Shown here: one piece after another, positions 22,015 to 32,256 of the stretch
Layout of the letters: every line of letters begins with the position of its first letter
Position numbering within the stretch: the stretch's first letter is position 1
Assembly: GCF_034702125.1 (NCBI RefSeq)
Contig: NC_085869.1
Span: 14,389,819 to 14,453,818, forward strand
Source: Engraulis encrasicolus
Lineage: Eukaryota > Chordata > Actinopteri > Clupeiformes > Engraulidae
Length of the DNA stretch: 64,000 nucleotides
Direction of reading: 5' to 3'
The notes under the pieces: generated by a model
Told to the model about the DNA's origin: nothing
Database searches by the model: none
The model's input: the letters and a program-made list of their open reading frames with translations, nothing else
Program-made: the position numbers and the translations under genes

Positions 22015-22349
22015 GGACCCCCCCTTACGGACGCCACCAGCTCCCCCAGCTCGGCCCTCGGGATGCCGCCGTGAAAGTCACACGGGGAGGGGGTCCACCA
22101 CAAACCGGCAGGGCCCCCATGCGCCCTCCGGCCCCGTAGCCCTCCCAATAAACCAGGTATGGAAACCCCCCACCCGCCTCCCCTTCGGGACCCCTCCAGC
22201 AAACACCTCACCGCCATCAACAACCCGGGGAGGAGGGGGGGGGGCTAAAACGGGGGACAGGGGGCTCGGAAAAGGGGGTTTTGATTTGGGGAACTGAAAG
22301 GAGGGTTTAAATCCCGGGCATAGTAAAAGGGTAAACGAAGAGGGACAGA

Positions 22350-23200
22350 GCGGGGGTTGATTCCCCTGGTTATGGTAAGGGGCCGTAAATGGGCGGCACT
22401 TGCGCAAGGGGTTTTAAAGGGGAAGGGCCCCAGTGAGAGCACACTCTCTGGCCCCCTGTACCTCGGAGCAGGGGACCGGCTTTATCTCCCGGGTGCTTGT
22501 AGGCGCTCAAAACGCGGATTGACCTCTGGCCCGGGCCAGTTTCTTGAAACGACGCACAAGGCGAGCTGAAAAACGGCACCCCCCTCCTGTGAGGGGACAG
22601 CGGGGCGGTACCCAGACGCGTGGAATGGGAGGGGCCCTGGCAGACTGGCAGGGTGTTGTCGCATATTCCACCCAGGGAATCCCCTTCCCAATGGGGGTCT
22701 TGGGAGAAAGAAACCGGAGGCAACTTCCCCGCTTTTGGGTTTGCCCCCTGTCTGTCCTTTGGGTCGTGGAGGAAACCTGAAGAAAGCGGGAGAGGCACCA
22801 ATTAGTTTACAAAAAGTTTTTCCAGAACTGGCAAAAAACTGGGCCCCGATGGGAGACAATAAAAAGGGGTAGCCAGTAAGGAAGACAGGGATGACAAATT
22901 CACATTCCTTAGCAGACGGCAATTTGGGCAAGCTAAAAGTGGGCTCCTAGAAATTTTCCCCACCAAGTCAAACATGTGTTCCCCAATTTGGGGGAACCCC
23001 AGCACAAAATCCACAGCAATGTGTGCCCAAGGACGATGAGGGACAGGAAGGGGCCCTCAGGGGGCCCGCTGGGGTCTGTTACCTACTTGTTTTCTGGTGC
23101 AGACGTCGCAGCCCACAAATTCTAATTCGCTTTTCATGGGGGGCCACCAAAACGCTGTTCATCACTGCCAGAGTTCTCTGGGACCCTGGGGGCGGGCACC
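22350..23200 (-). pseudogene. Integrase region of the Ty3/Gypsy element
   Basis: A Cys-x-x-Cys zinc-type motif in the context FVGCDVCT, typical of the integrase HHCC head, is encoded at about 23090-23116 (minus). Downstream at about 22700-22880, frames contain GAQFFASSGKTFCKLIGASP and PKGQTGG, matching the conserved core around the second catalytic Asp and the N-G-Q-T-E motif of Gypsy integrases, with substitutions and frameshifts. It would have inserted the cDNA in the nucleus. Chromodomain or C-terminal parts are not recognisable. Not functional as read. Confidence 0.7.
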
Positions 23201-23699
23201 TTAGAACGTGTCCCCATTCCAGCACCTGAGAGCGGACAGGAAGGCACAAAGAGACATTTTAGGGGCCCATTACCGGGCCCGGGGGTTCCTGGTTCAGGGC
23301 CCCCCTGGACGATGACCCAATCCCCAACGGGGCTCCCCCCCACCAGGCATTTTGGGAGGAAGAGGCCCTGCAGGGGGGGTTCCGTACTGGGGAAATTTGT
23401 CTGGACAAGGCACACTTTATGTTCTTGGACCCGGGGCGGTAAGAGAGGGAAAATTAAAAACCGTGAAAAGAAAAAGACCATCTTCTTGCCTCCATTCAGA
23501 CTTTGGCGTAGGGGAAAACTCAAATTCTTGTGGCGTCCAAAAAAAAAAGGGGGGCTAGCCCCCCCACCCAAATGCCTCCCTCCTCTAATGCCCCTTGACA
23601 GCTGAAACTCCCGTCCCCAATGTCAAATTTCTCTCTGCAGGGGGAAGCGGGAGAAAGTAGGACGGGGTCCCATTTTTGTCCTTAAAACCCTCTGTGCAA

Positions 23700-24620
23700 T
23701 GGCCCCCCCCTGACTCAGGGCATAAACCCCCTAAAAAATTGGCAGAGGGGGTCGGGAATGGTCAGAATGGGTGCAGAAATAAACCCACTTTTTTGGGCTG
23801 CAAATCCTTTCACCCCCTACCCAATGGAAGGGTCTGGTGGAGGGATGCGTGAAGGTCCCCCAGGGAACGTAGCCTCTATAAACCCCCTAGAAATTTGCAA
23901 CCCCAGGAACTTTTGGGAGGGCTCCCCTTTGTATAGGTTGGGCCAGCCTTAACTGCCTTCAGCTTCGGGGGTCCACTGTATCCGGGGAGGGGGAGAGGAA
24001 AAAGCCCAAAAGGTACAGTATTTTTGGGGAAATTCACATTTTCACCTTTTAAAAAGAGTTTGTTCTCCAGCACCCTGTAGCTTCCCTGACATGGCCGGGG
24101 GTTTTCAAGGGGGGGTGAAAATATAAGAATCATCAAGGTAAACAAAAAAAAACTTTCGGGAAAAGCTCGCTACATCTTGACGAGCTTGAAAACCTGGGGC
24201 ATTGGTAAAACCCAAAAAGGGAAACCCACCAGGTATTCATAATGCCCAAAGGGGTTTTTTTAAAGGGGGGTTTTCCATTCATCCCCCTCCCTATTCTTAC
24301 GGGTGTTTAGGCATTCCTTGGGTCAATTTAAAAAAAAACAGAGGCTCCTTATGGTTCAAAAGCATAACTTATGGAAAGGGTACCTGTTCTTGACTTGATG
24401 CTTTTTAGGCCTCGATAGTCAATCAGGGCCGGGGGATCCTCCTTTTTCCCCACAAAAAAGAAACCGCTCCACAGGATACGGGGGCGGATGATTCCACAGC
24501 CAAAGTCTGAAATGTATTTCTTCAGGGTCTCTTTCAGGGGAGAGAGGAATAAAACTGCCCTTGGGGGAAAAGAGCCGGGAAGGTTTTCAATGCACGCAAA
24601 AGGGCCATGCGGGGTGGGGA
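23700..24620 (-). pseudogene. Reverse transcriptase region of the Ty3/Gypsy element
   Basis: On the minus strand 24400-24470 encodes, with frame breaks, the conserved stretch between the first RT blocks (FFVGK, then CIDYRGL-like residues), and 24129-24140 encodes the catalytic Tyr-Leu-Asp-Asp box in the context VYLDDSYIF. The spacing of about 270 bases between them is right for RT palm motifs. RNase H would lie at about 23300-23900 but no motif was confirmed. Indels break the frame repeatedly. Confidence 0.75.
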
Positions 24621-25463
24621 ACGGTTTGGGAACTTGCTAAAACAGGGGCTTAAGGTCAAGATACCCTCTGGGCATTAGATAGTCGGGGAACCATCAGCCA
24701 AAGGGAGGGATGGACAGGGGGTGAAACAGACCCAGGCATGGGGATAAACAGAACACTCCTCCCAAAAGCGTTGTCAGACCATTGATAGGGGGGGTTATGC
24801 ACAAAAACCAAAGGGGAAATCCAAGAATTTGGGAAACGGGGGATTTTTCTGCAGGGAAGGAATCAACCCTGAGTGTTTTTCCTGAGATTCAAATTTAAAC
24901 AGGATATTTTTCTAGGGGTAAATTGTGCCCAAAAGCTTTTGCCATTGAGGGTTGGGACGAGAGGGGGTTCTAAAGGCGGATAGGGGGGACCCCCCAGCTT
25001 TGGCTGTGCCAAGAAAATTTAAAATTTACGGTCACACCTAGTCAATAAGACTTAAAAACTATTTCCTTGTCCTCATGCAAAAGGAGGGGAGGGGTAGGTG
25101 GTTTGGACGGGGGAAGGGTCGGGTTTCGCGCCCGGCCGGGCCCCCTTTCTCACTGGGGCCCTTGTCTTTTAGGGGGCAGGAAAGAAAAAAAAGACCCACC
25201 TTTCCGCAATAAACAGCACCTGTGTCTCGCGGCGGGGGCGCTCCTGGGGGTTTTACCCGAGCACGATCAATTTCAGGGGTTCGGGAGGTGGAAGTTCAGG
25301 GGGGAGGACCTTCCACTGGGTGGAGATGGGCTGAAGTCTTCTCCCGGGTTTCCCTCGCTGAAAATCAATGCGTCCCACCAGGTCCTTATTTTCTGTAACT
25401 AAGGGGGTAACTCCTTGGGACAAGTTCATCTTGACTAAATCACTCGGGCCCATTCGGAAAGCA

Positions 25464-26056
25464 TCATACAGGCGTCACTTTCCTTTTACATAAGCAACGA
25501 TGCGGAACTAAATGCAAAATCAAAAAAGGGAAACGGGTACCTTGAGGGAGGGCCTGATCTCTCTTGCAGCCTCCCGCCTGCGGGGAGCGGTCGAATACCT
25601 TTCCATCTCTCATGAAGGGCTTGTAGGGTGAGCACAGGGGCATTGGGTCCCAACAGCATTCCCCCCTTCCCGGGCCCTGCCTGAGGGGGGGATGAGGGAG
25701 GCTACTCGGGGAAAGTTCTGTTGGAAAACAAGAGACTGGAGTTCCAGGGTTAAAAACTTGTGAGAGGGAAGAACGGGAATTGTCCGGGGGAAACCCTCGT
25801 AGGCTAGGAGCGGCGCCGGTTCTCTGAAAAGGGAGGGGGTGGCCGGGGAGGGGGGAGCTGGGCCGCTTGTGGGGGGGGGCGCTGGGGCGAGAGGGTTGGG
25901 CAAAATTTTTGCACCTGTGCATGGGGAGTTGAGTTGCTCAGCAACGGTCCCAGTTGCTATTAACTTGAACAATGCCTTCTGGTGATTTTCCAGCATACTC
26001 CCGTTCTTTTCAGCATTTTTCACCATTTTCCCTCTGCTGGGGGTTTTATGTTGCAA
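25464..26056 (-). pseudogene. Gag-like frame of the Ty3/Gypsy element
   Basis: A 148-codon frame (25610-26056, minus) starts about 8 bases after the 5' LTR boundary. It has a short charged head, a Pro/Ala-rich linker, and then the LTLELQSLVFQQNFPRVASL and SGRAREGGNAVGTQ segments that correspond to the capsid region of fish Gypsy Gag proteins. The continuation (MRDGKVFDRSPQ) is in another frame (25464-25922), so there is at least one frameshift near 25620. No zinc knuckle was seen further on. Confidence 0.65.
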
Positions 26057-26063
26057 ATTGTTT

Positions 26064-26838
26064 TGTCAGGGCCTGTGGCCCGAAGAAAGCAGGGGAAACC
26101 CGGAGCAGACGGGACAAAAAATTCAATCAAAGTTGTTTATTTTTAAGGGAAAGGGCAGACGGGGTGAGGCAATTCACCTCAAAAGGGGGGCGGGGCAGGC
26201 ATAGGGGAGTTCACAGCAGAGGCACAGGGGGGGTAGGGAAAAAACGTAGTCAAAAAAAGGTCAAGTTTTAGATCCAGGAAAAACAAAAAGATGGGGAACA
26301 CAAAAAACTTTAAACTAGGATAGGCACACGGCACAGGTTTTCAAAAAAAAAGAAAAAACCCCAGGCAAAGAAGAGGGCAAAATCCCCAAATTTTCCAAAA
26401 ATGAGGAAAAAACTCACGTGGGAGAAACTCACAGCTAAAACCCAAAGCACTCGTGTAGCACAAAAAGTCAAAAAGCATTCCAAAAAATAAAACAAAAATC
26501 AGAAAACAGGCAAGAGTCCCGAAAAAACTTCAAAAAAACACAGACAAAAATCCGTGGCGCAATGACATGGAACAAAAACTTGGCAAGGGATGACATTCAA
26601 CAGAGAACCATCGGAGCGTAGGAACAATCTTGCAATGACAAAACCTTGGCTGGGGTTTTAAAAACAAGTTTAGAATAAAATGGGAAACACTGCGCCCAGG
26701 GGCCCGGTTGGGATTGGCTTCTGGTGGGTGGGGAATTCAAACTGGCCACCAGATGGCAGCGTACAGGGGGAACGTTGGGTAGTGTACCCAAGGCCCCGTC
26801 CTGCACATCGACGCAGGCAGGTCAGGCTGGGTTGTACA
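26064..26838 (-). repeat. Right LTR (5' LTR of the element)
   Basis: Partner of 21241-22014. It starts TGTCAGGGCC and ends GGTTGTACA on +. As the 5' LTR of a minus-strand element it would carry the promoter, but no TATA box can be trusted at this sequence quality. Confidence 0.8.
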
Positions 26839-27844
26839 CCTTTACCTGTCCACGTGGGGTTCTGCCCCTTCGCGTATTTCCTCACTAATATACTTAAATG
26901 GAAGAAGACATAATGACTAAATCAAATTTTATCACCTGGGTGTTATTTTGCACCTTAAAAAAGCCCCTATCAAAGATGAAAAAGCTTCATACCTTCAAGT
27001 ATTCCTTAAATAGGGAATGGCGTGACAGGGAAGTATGGAAAAAAAAGTACATGTTTTTCCACACTAACCGGCGGTAGTCGTGCATCAGCGGCGCGTGAGC
27101 CTAGCGCTGCATTTGGAAAAAAGAACTCGAGCGGATTTTGGGCAGCAGTGACCGGTGGTCTCCTATTCAAATGAATGGCAAAGTAGCGCCCTAACTTTGG
27201 AGATTTTGAACAGGACTGTTGGGTATTTTGAAAGAACTGCCGCGCACCCGAGGCTGCGGTGTGAAAAACGACAGAACACACCCCCACCCCACAACACACA
27301 ACACCAACACCAACAACACACATACACACACACGCCCACACACACCACAAACCACACACACACACACACACACACACCTGAAACAAATTATTTGTTGGGG
27401 GAACATAAAAAATTTTGGAAATATTTTCCCTCCAATTTATTATGCTACCCTTAGCAAGAAAAGTTTTTTTTGATCCATTAAGGTCAATATGTTGGATCAA
27501 CATTACATGAAGTAAATGGACCAAAATACAAGGGGGACAGCCAACAAACTTTTTAAAAATTATTTTAACCTTAAAAGAAAGGGGTTAAACCCTCATACCC
27601 TTTTTCATTTGCTCCAACATATTTGGGGTTGGGCTGGGTAAAACCCTCATGGGGAGTTACGCAGTATTTTTCATTTATAGATCAAAAAAGCAACTTCTTG
27701 CTAAATTAGCATGTTATAAGTTTGGATGGGAAATACTTTCCCAAAAATATATTTATGTTCCCACAACAAAAATTGTTCTGGATTGTTCAACACATCTTAT
27801 TAACTGTATAAGACAAGACTTGTCAACAAGCAACAAATAAGCTT
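26839..27844. other. Region without a supported gene; CA-rich stretch 27283-27378
   Basis: Degenerate CA repeat with AACACC interruptions at 27283-27378; frames through it (27006-27524 and 27155-27473) are simple-repeat translations. No transposon end recognised. Confidence 0.4.
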
Positions 27845-27916
27845 GCTGGGTCGAGCGAGTTGAAAAGTGTACCGCAGAAAATGTCATACAGCTCAATGGC
27901 AAATTACTGGAGAGAT

Positions 27917-27917
<1 letters not shown>
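27845..27917. repeat. Module b, copy 1 (truncated)
   Basis: GGGTCGAGCGAGTTGAAAAG, then CCGCAGAAAATGTCATACAG and CTCAATGGCAAATTACTGGA. The same words occur at about 30232-30300 and 32187-32256. A (CA)n run follows at 27918-27951. Confidence 0.8.
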
Positions 27918-27950
<33 letters not shown>

Positions 27951-27954
<4 letters not shown>

Positions 27955-28120
27955 ACCTTGAATGTAAACATGTTCTGATTTTTATTTCATCTTATAACCT
28001 CGTGCCAAACCCCACACCCCACCGGATTCTGAACCCTGTACTGACAAGGAGTCAAGCCAAGAAGTCAAGTCAAGTCAAGCAAAGAACGATATTATTAAGA
28101 TAAGGGACTGCAGCAAGGTA
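27951..28120. repeat. Module c, copy 1
   Basis: Runs from TACCTTGAATGTAAACATGT through CCCACACCCCACCGGATTCT to GACTGCAGCAAGGTAAGAAG, and recurs at 30404-30580. In both copies a CA repeat precedes it and an AGAAG repeat follows it. Confidence 0.85.
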
Positions 28121-28296
28121 AGAAGAGAAGAGAAGAGAAGAGAAGAGAAGAGAAGAGAAGAGAAGAGAAGAGAAGAGAAGAGAAGAGAAGAGAAAATAAG
28201 AGAAGAGAAGAGAAGAGAAGAGAAGAGAAGAGAAGAGAAGAGAAGAGAAGAAGAAGAGAAGATAAGAGAAGAGAAAGAAGAGAAGCGAAGAGAAGG
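28121..28296. repeat. (AGAGA)n pentanucleotide microsatellite
   Basis: About 30 AGAAG units with occasional ATAAG and AAGAAG variants: a strong purine/pyrimidine strand asymmetry. Confidence 0.95.
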
Positions 28297-28801
28297 GGAA
28301 AGGGTCTGCATTAGGTCTCAACTTTTTTTGCTGTAGGGGTTTAAGCTCACTAGGCTAAGCTGAGGTCAGGAGCAAATTGGGGTCATAACCAAAATGAGCA
28401 ATAAGCAGCCTGTAGTTGTCAAAGTAGTTTCATAATTGAAGTTGAATGGCCATTTATGTTTTTAGGCAGAAAACAGTAAACAATGTTATTTTCAATTCAT
28501 AATTTCAGTAGACTTTCATTTCATGGTTATAATGTGTTAAATATAATGTGACCAAAGTCAAGTGAATTGCAATCGTACTGTACCTATCACACAATGAGTA
28601 AAATTGTGCACCATCAATTTAACCTCACTGACTGTCTACTAACATTCGGGATCTTTTCATTTCATTGGTAGTTAGTTTAGGTGTCTTGGTTTGTCTATAG
28701 GTTTCATTTGTAACAGTATAAATCAGGAATGAAAAACCATGTCTTATTTCAAGGCATTTATGTGTATAGTGTGTGTACTGTGTGTGTGTGAATGCGTGTG
28801 T
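28297..28801. other. Unique AT-rich stretch
   Basis: No gene or transposon end seen. It ends in a short TG run that continues on the other side of the element at 28806-29752. Confidence 0.5.
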
Positions 28802-28805
28802 TTAA

Positions 28806-29752
28806 AGCGATGGTTTCGGAGTAGAATCATCCTAATGCCTTTTGAACCGGACACCCATCCACCTTTAACACCGTAAGTGTTTTTCTGCCGCAGACGTACA
28901 GCAACAGAGTTGGCCGTGTTATTCGAGTGTATATTCCGGTTAGCTTGACTCAAGCGCATATGGATACTGGGCACCGTCTCCAAACTTTCCCCACAAAAAT
29001 AACATGTCATACACCAAACTCTGCAGTAGCACAAAATATGGTCTGTACTCCCTAACGAAGCATTTGGGAAGTTTTTGGGAAATAGTCAGGAGTTTAGTAT
29101 TATCAAAAACCAAGCGAATACTTCTCTTCTGCCTAAAGCTGTGCCAACGTACTTCCGTCATATGAGACAAGCCCGTAAAAGTCCTTCAGGAAACTTCCAG
29201 ACGAGAGTTAAAATAGTTTTCACTGAATTGTGATAAGGCTTATATTTTTCAAGGAAATACTTAAAAGATATTTCAAATCTTAACCTACTATACAATTAGA
29301 CAATGATTTTCGTTATCAATACTGATGCTGAATCACTTTTCCATTGTGCATATTATACGTCGTTGAGGACACACTACATGCTTGTCCTTAGATGACGGAA
29401 GTAACGTTGGCGCAGCTTTAAGCACAGAGAACTATTCGGCTTGTGTTGATAATAAATAAACTCCTGGACTATTTCACCCAAACATTCCAAATGCTCGTTT
29501 CGTGAGTACAGACCATAGTTTGGTGCTACTGCAGAAGTTTGGTGTCATGACATGGTTATTTGTTTGGTGGGGAAAGTTGTGGAGACGGTCCCAGTATCCA
29601 TATGCGCTTGAGTCAAGCTAACCGGGAATAAACATCATATAACACGCAACTCTGTTGATGTAAGCCAGCGGCAGAAAACATTTCGGGTGTACAGGTGGAT
29701 GGGTTTGTCACGGTTCAAATGGCATTAGGTGATTCTACTCCGAACCATCGCT
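28806..29752. mobile_element. 947-bp TTAA-flanked foldback element
   Basis: TTAA at 28802-28805 and 29753-29756. The termini are AGCGATGGTTTCGGAGTAGA and, inverted, AGCGATGGTTCGGAGTAGAA. The arms are ~365 bases each (28806-29170 and 29388-29752), sharing CTTGACTCAAGCGCATATGG / its inverse and ACTTCCGTCAT / ATGACGGAAGT, with a 217-base loop. It sits inside a TG repeat that continues on both sides. Non-coding; the frames at 28744-29170 (minus) are arm translations. The TTAA duplication fits Kolobok- or piggyBac-type transposition. Confidence 0.88.
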
Positions 29753-29756
29753 TTAA

Positions 29757-29916
29757 GTGTGTGTGGTGGGTGTGTGTGTGTGTGTGCGTTAGTGCATGTG
29801 CGTGTGCGTGTGTGTTTGTGTGGGTACGTGTGTGTGTGTGTGTGTGTGGTGTGGTTTTGGGTGTGTTCTGGTGGGTGGTGTGCATGCGTGTGTTTAAGTG
29901 TGCCGTACCGTGTGTG
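29757..29916. repeat. Imperfect (TG)n microsatellite
   Basis: TG-rich with many G substitutions (GTGGTGGG, GTGCGTT); right continuation of the TG run split by the foldback. Confidence 0.9.
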
Positions 29917-30017
29917 TGTTTTTAATCTTAATGTGTTTCCTGTTGTGACAGTGGTGGTGTATGCGGAACCGATGTCCCCACGGAAGGCACATTGTGTCCT
30001 GCCTTCGCTGCCCTGCA

Positions 30018-30022
<5 letters not shown>
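29917..30022 (+). pseudogene. Module a (exon-like), copy 1, damaged
   Basis: AATCTTAATGTGTTTCCTGT precedes an AG and then GTGGTGTATGC, CCACGGAAGGCA and TGTGTCCTGCCTTCGCTGCC. Relative to copy 3 (33941-34036) it has several substitutions and a missing base pair (GGCACATTG instead of GGCTACACATTG), which shift the frame. TG repeats flank both sides. Confidence 0.4.
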
Positions 30023-30051
<29 letters not shown>

Positions 30052-30117
30052 TACGTGGTGTGTGGTGTGTGGGTGTGTGTGTGTGTGTGTGTTGTGGTTG
30101 TGTGTGTGTGTGTGGTG
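30023..30117. repeat. (TG)n microsatellite
   Basis: TG runs broken by TAATTACG and GTGGTG. Confidence 0.9.
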
Positions 30118-30300
30118 TGCCGCAAACTTGCCACTTTTCGCGATATTCCCGTTTTGAAATCAAAAAGGTAATTTCTGTGAATCGGAGCAGATTCGAGAAA
30201 AAAATATTTGGGGGGTGGGGGGTGGTGCGGGGTCGAGCGAGTTGAAAAGTGGACCGCAGAAAATGTCCATAACAGCTCAATGGCAAATTAACTGGGAGAA
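30118..30300. repeat. Module b, copy 2
   Basis: Begins GCCGCAAACTTGCCAC and continues TTTTGAAATCAAAAAGG, then GTGAATCGGAGCAGATT, then the part shared with 27845-27917. Matches 32057-32256 with many small indels. Confidence 0.8.
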
Positions 30301-30301
30301 T

Positions 30302-30316
30302 CACACACACACACAC

Positions 30317-30405
<89 letters not shown>
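30302..30405. repeat. (CA)n microsatellite
   Basis: Nearly pure CA with two TACAC/AACAC breaks. Confidence 0.95.
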
Positions 30406-30408
<3 letters not shown>

Positions 30409-30580
30409 TGAATGTAACATGTTCCTGATTCTATTAATCTTATTACTCTGCCAAACCCCACACCCCACCGGATTCTGACCCTGTACTGACAAGGAGTCAA
30501 GCCAAGAAGTCAAGTCAAGTCAAGCAAAGAACGATATTATTAAGATAAGGGACTGCAGCAAGGTAAGAAGAGAAGAGAAG
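30404..30580. repeat. Module c, copy 2
   Basis: Copy of 27951-28120; here the AGAAG tail is only about 20 bases before TG repeats start. Confidence 0.85.
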
Positions 30581-30604
30581 AGTTGTGTGTGTGCTTGTTG
30601 TGTG

Positions 30605-30656
<52 letters not shown>

Positions 30657-30795
30657 TGTGTGTGTGTGGTGTTGTGTGTGTGTGTGTTGTGTGTGTGTGT
30701 TGTGTGTGTGTGTGTAGTGTGTGGGTGTGTGTGAGTGAGTGAGTGGAGTGAGTAGTGAGATAGTGAGTGTGTGTGTGTGTGTGTGGTGTGTGGTG
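30579..30795. repeat. (TG)n-rich tract
   Basis: TG runs broken by GTTGTG, TAGTG and GAGTGAGTG variants. Confidence 0.9.
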
Positions 30796-31986
30796 TGTGT
30801 TATCTTAATGTCTTTCCTGTTGACAGGTTGTGGTGTATGCCAACCATGTCGCCACGGGAAGCTAACACATTGTCCCTCCATTTATCAAACTTGCGTAGAA
30901 AACCATCCAGAATGAGCGCAGATCTTGTTTAGCGACGAAGCTCACTGTGAGATTTACTAAACATGTGTACCTCCTCCAATCCAATGTTAAGAGCGAGCGG
31001 CTGTTGATAAATTCCAGCGTCTGAAAAACCATCATAATTAGAATAATCTTCACCTTCCTCTGAAACAACGGGAAGGAGACCACACCACCTGAGTTTTTGC
31101 GACAAGAAGAACGCAAACTGGCTAAAACATCCATGTGTCCTGGTTGATTGACAGCTTGAAAAAATAGGCTTTACGCGAGGTAGACAACAAAAATCACACG
31201 TAGAAATAATCCACAGCAGCAGTCCAACCAGTGGGTTTCTGGTTTCTCAATATGTAAGGGGTAGAGATTGATTTCCCAAATACTTACAATGAATTGTTCG
31301 ATGGGAATACCCTTTAGCCACTAAATAGATGTCTAGAAAGTGTTATCGACTACACACGGTCAGGTGTGTATCTTGATAGTTTGTGCGTATGGCGAAACTC
31401 AAAACCGCATGATTATTACTGTATGTATTGATTGATGAACTCCAGCCTGTTTAAAAAGAAGGACGTCGGTCATTGATTCCACGACTGAATCTACATTTCC
31501 CAATACGCGGGCTGTATATTGCACAATTATTCACACATCACGTCAAATCACAAATTTGAAGTCTCTTGGCAGTTGTTGACCCTATGCCAAAATTTAACGC
31601 AGCGCTCCCCAGGAAGGGTGCACCAATACAAACAGGTAAAAGTTCGGGCTTTATATAGCCAAAATATACGCATGTAAAAACCATTTTGTAAATATGTAGG
31701 ATCACATATTTATGATAGCCTAATGAGTTGTTGCGCTACAAACTGCTGATCAAGTTGGTGATCATAGTTATCTCACGAATCCAAACTTGAAAACGCGGGC
31801 GTACAACCGTCCTGAGAGTTAGTCGTAGGATTTCCACTTCTTTCCTGGCGCTTCCACGATGAGATTTGCTAAATGGCCAACCTGTAGTAGTAGAAAAAGA
31901 ACTGTACGCACGACATATCCTACAATTCTCGTCGTATGCTGCTTTGATAAATGAGGGCCAGTGTTGTCCTGTCCTTTGCTAATCTA
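30796..31986 (+). pseudogene. Module a (exon-like), copy 2, split by an insertion
   Basis: The left part (30796-30872) reads TATCTTAATGTCTTTCCTGT, GACAGG and TATGCCAACCATGTCGCCAC, ending AACACATTGT. The right part (31961-31986) resumes with GTGTTGTCCTGTCCTTTGCT and ACATGTGTGTG, the decayed equivalent of GTGTCCTGCCTTCGCTGCCC in copy 3. A foldback-type element lies between. The frame is destroyed. Confidence 0.45.
30873..31958. mobile_element. hAT-like element inserted in module a copy 2
   Basis: The left end CCCTCCATTTATCAAACTTG and the inverse of the right end, GGCCCTCATTTATCAAAGC, are alike apart from one extra C. Further inward GAGATTTACTAAACATG and its decayed inverse CATGGCCATTTAGCAAATCTC-like sequence also pair. 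GGCCCTCATTTATCAA ends are familiar from hAT-like fish repeats (from memory). Target duplication unclear (ACATTGT / GTGTTGT). No transposase frame. Confidence 0.6.
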
Positions 31987-32056
31987 CATGTGTGTGTGTA
32001 ACGTACGTGTGTGTGGTGTGTGTGTGTGTGATTGTAATGTGGGTGTGTGTGTGGTG

Positions 32057-32256
32057 TGTGCCGCAAACTTGCCACTACCTTTTTTTTCGGCGAAAATTCG
32101 CCATTTTGAAAATCGAAAATGGGTCATTTCCTGTGAATCGTTCAGATTTCCGAGCAGAGAGAAAAATTTGGGGGATGGGGGTCGAGGCCGGAGTTGAAAA
32201 AGTGTACCCGCAGAAAATGTCATACAGCTCAATGGCAAATTACTGGAGAGATGCCA
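32057..32256. repeat. Module b, copy 3
   Basis: Begins GCCGCAAACTTGCCAC and ends TACTGGAGAGATGC like the others, but is followed by single-copy DNA instead of a CA repeat. A frame starting at the ATG in AAAATGTCATACAGC (about 32217) stays open to 32438 and would encode a ~74-residue peptide starting MSYSSMANYWRDATTQ. It has no recognised domain, and the other two copies run into CA repeats right after RDA, so coding is doubtful. Confidence 0.7.

Larger units (their letters stand above)
21241..26838 (-). mobile_element. Ty3/Gypsy LTR retrotransposon, minus strand, eroded
   Basis: Two direct copies of a ~775-bp terminal sequence (21241-22014 and 26064-26838) bound 4 kb of internal DNA. Each copy begins TG and ends ACA on +, and CCTT flanks both outer sides (21237-21240, 26839-26842), a 4-bp target duplication. 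Read on the minus strand the order is LTR, Gag-like frame, reverse transcriptase, integrase, LTR, which is Ty3/Gypsy order. Every coding part is broken by indels. The frameshifts are too many to tell natural decay from sequencing error. Retrotransposition would go through reverse transcription in cytoplasmic particles; this copy cannot make an intact polyprotein as read. Confidence 0.85.

Noticed and set aside
28070..28321. Leu-Phe-Ser rich membrane-like ORF on the minus strand
   Set aside because: Translation of the AGAGA pentanucleotide repeat.
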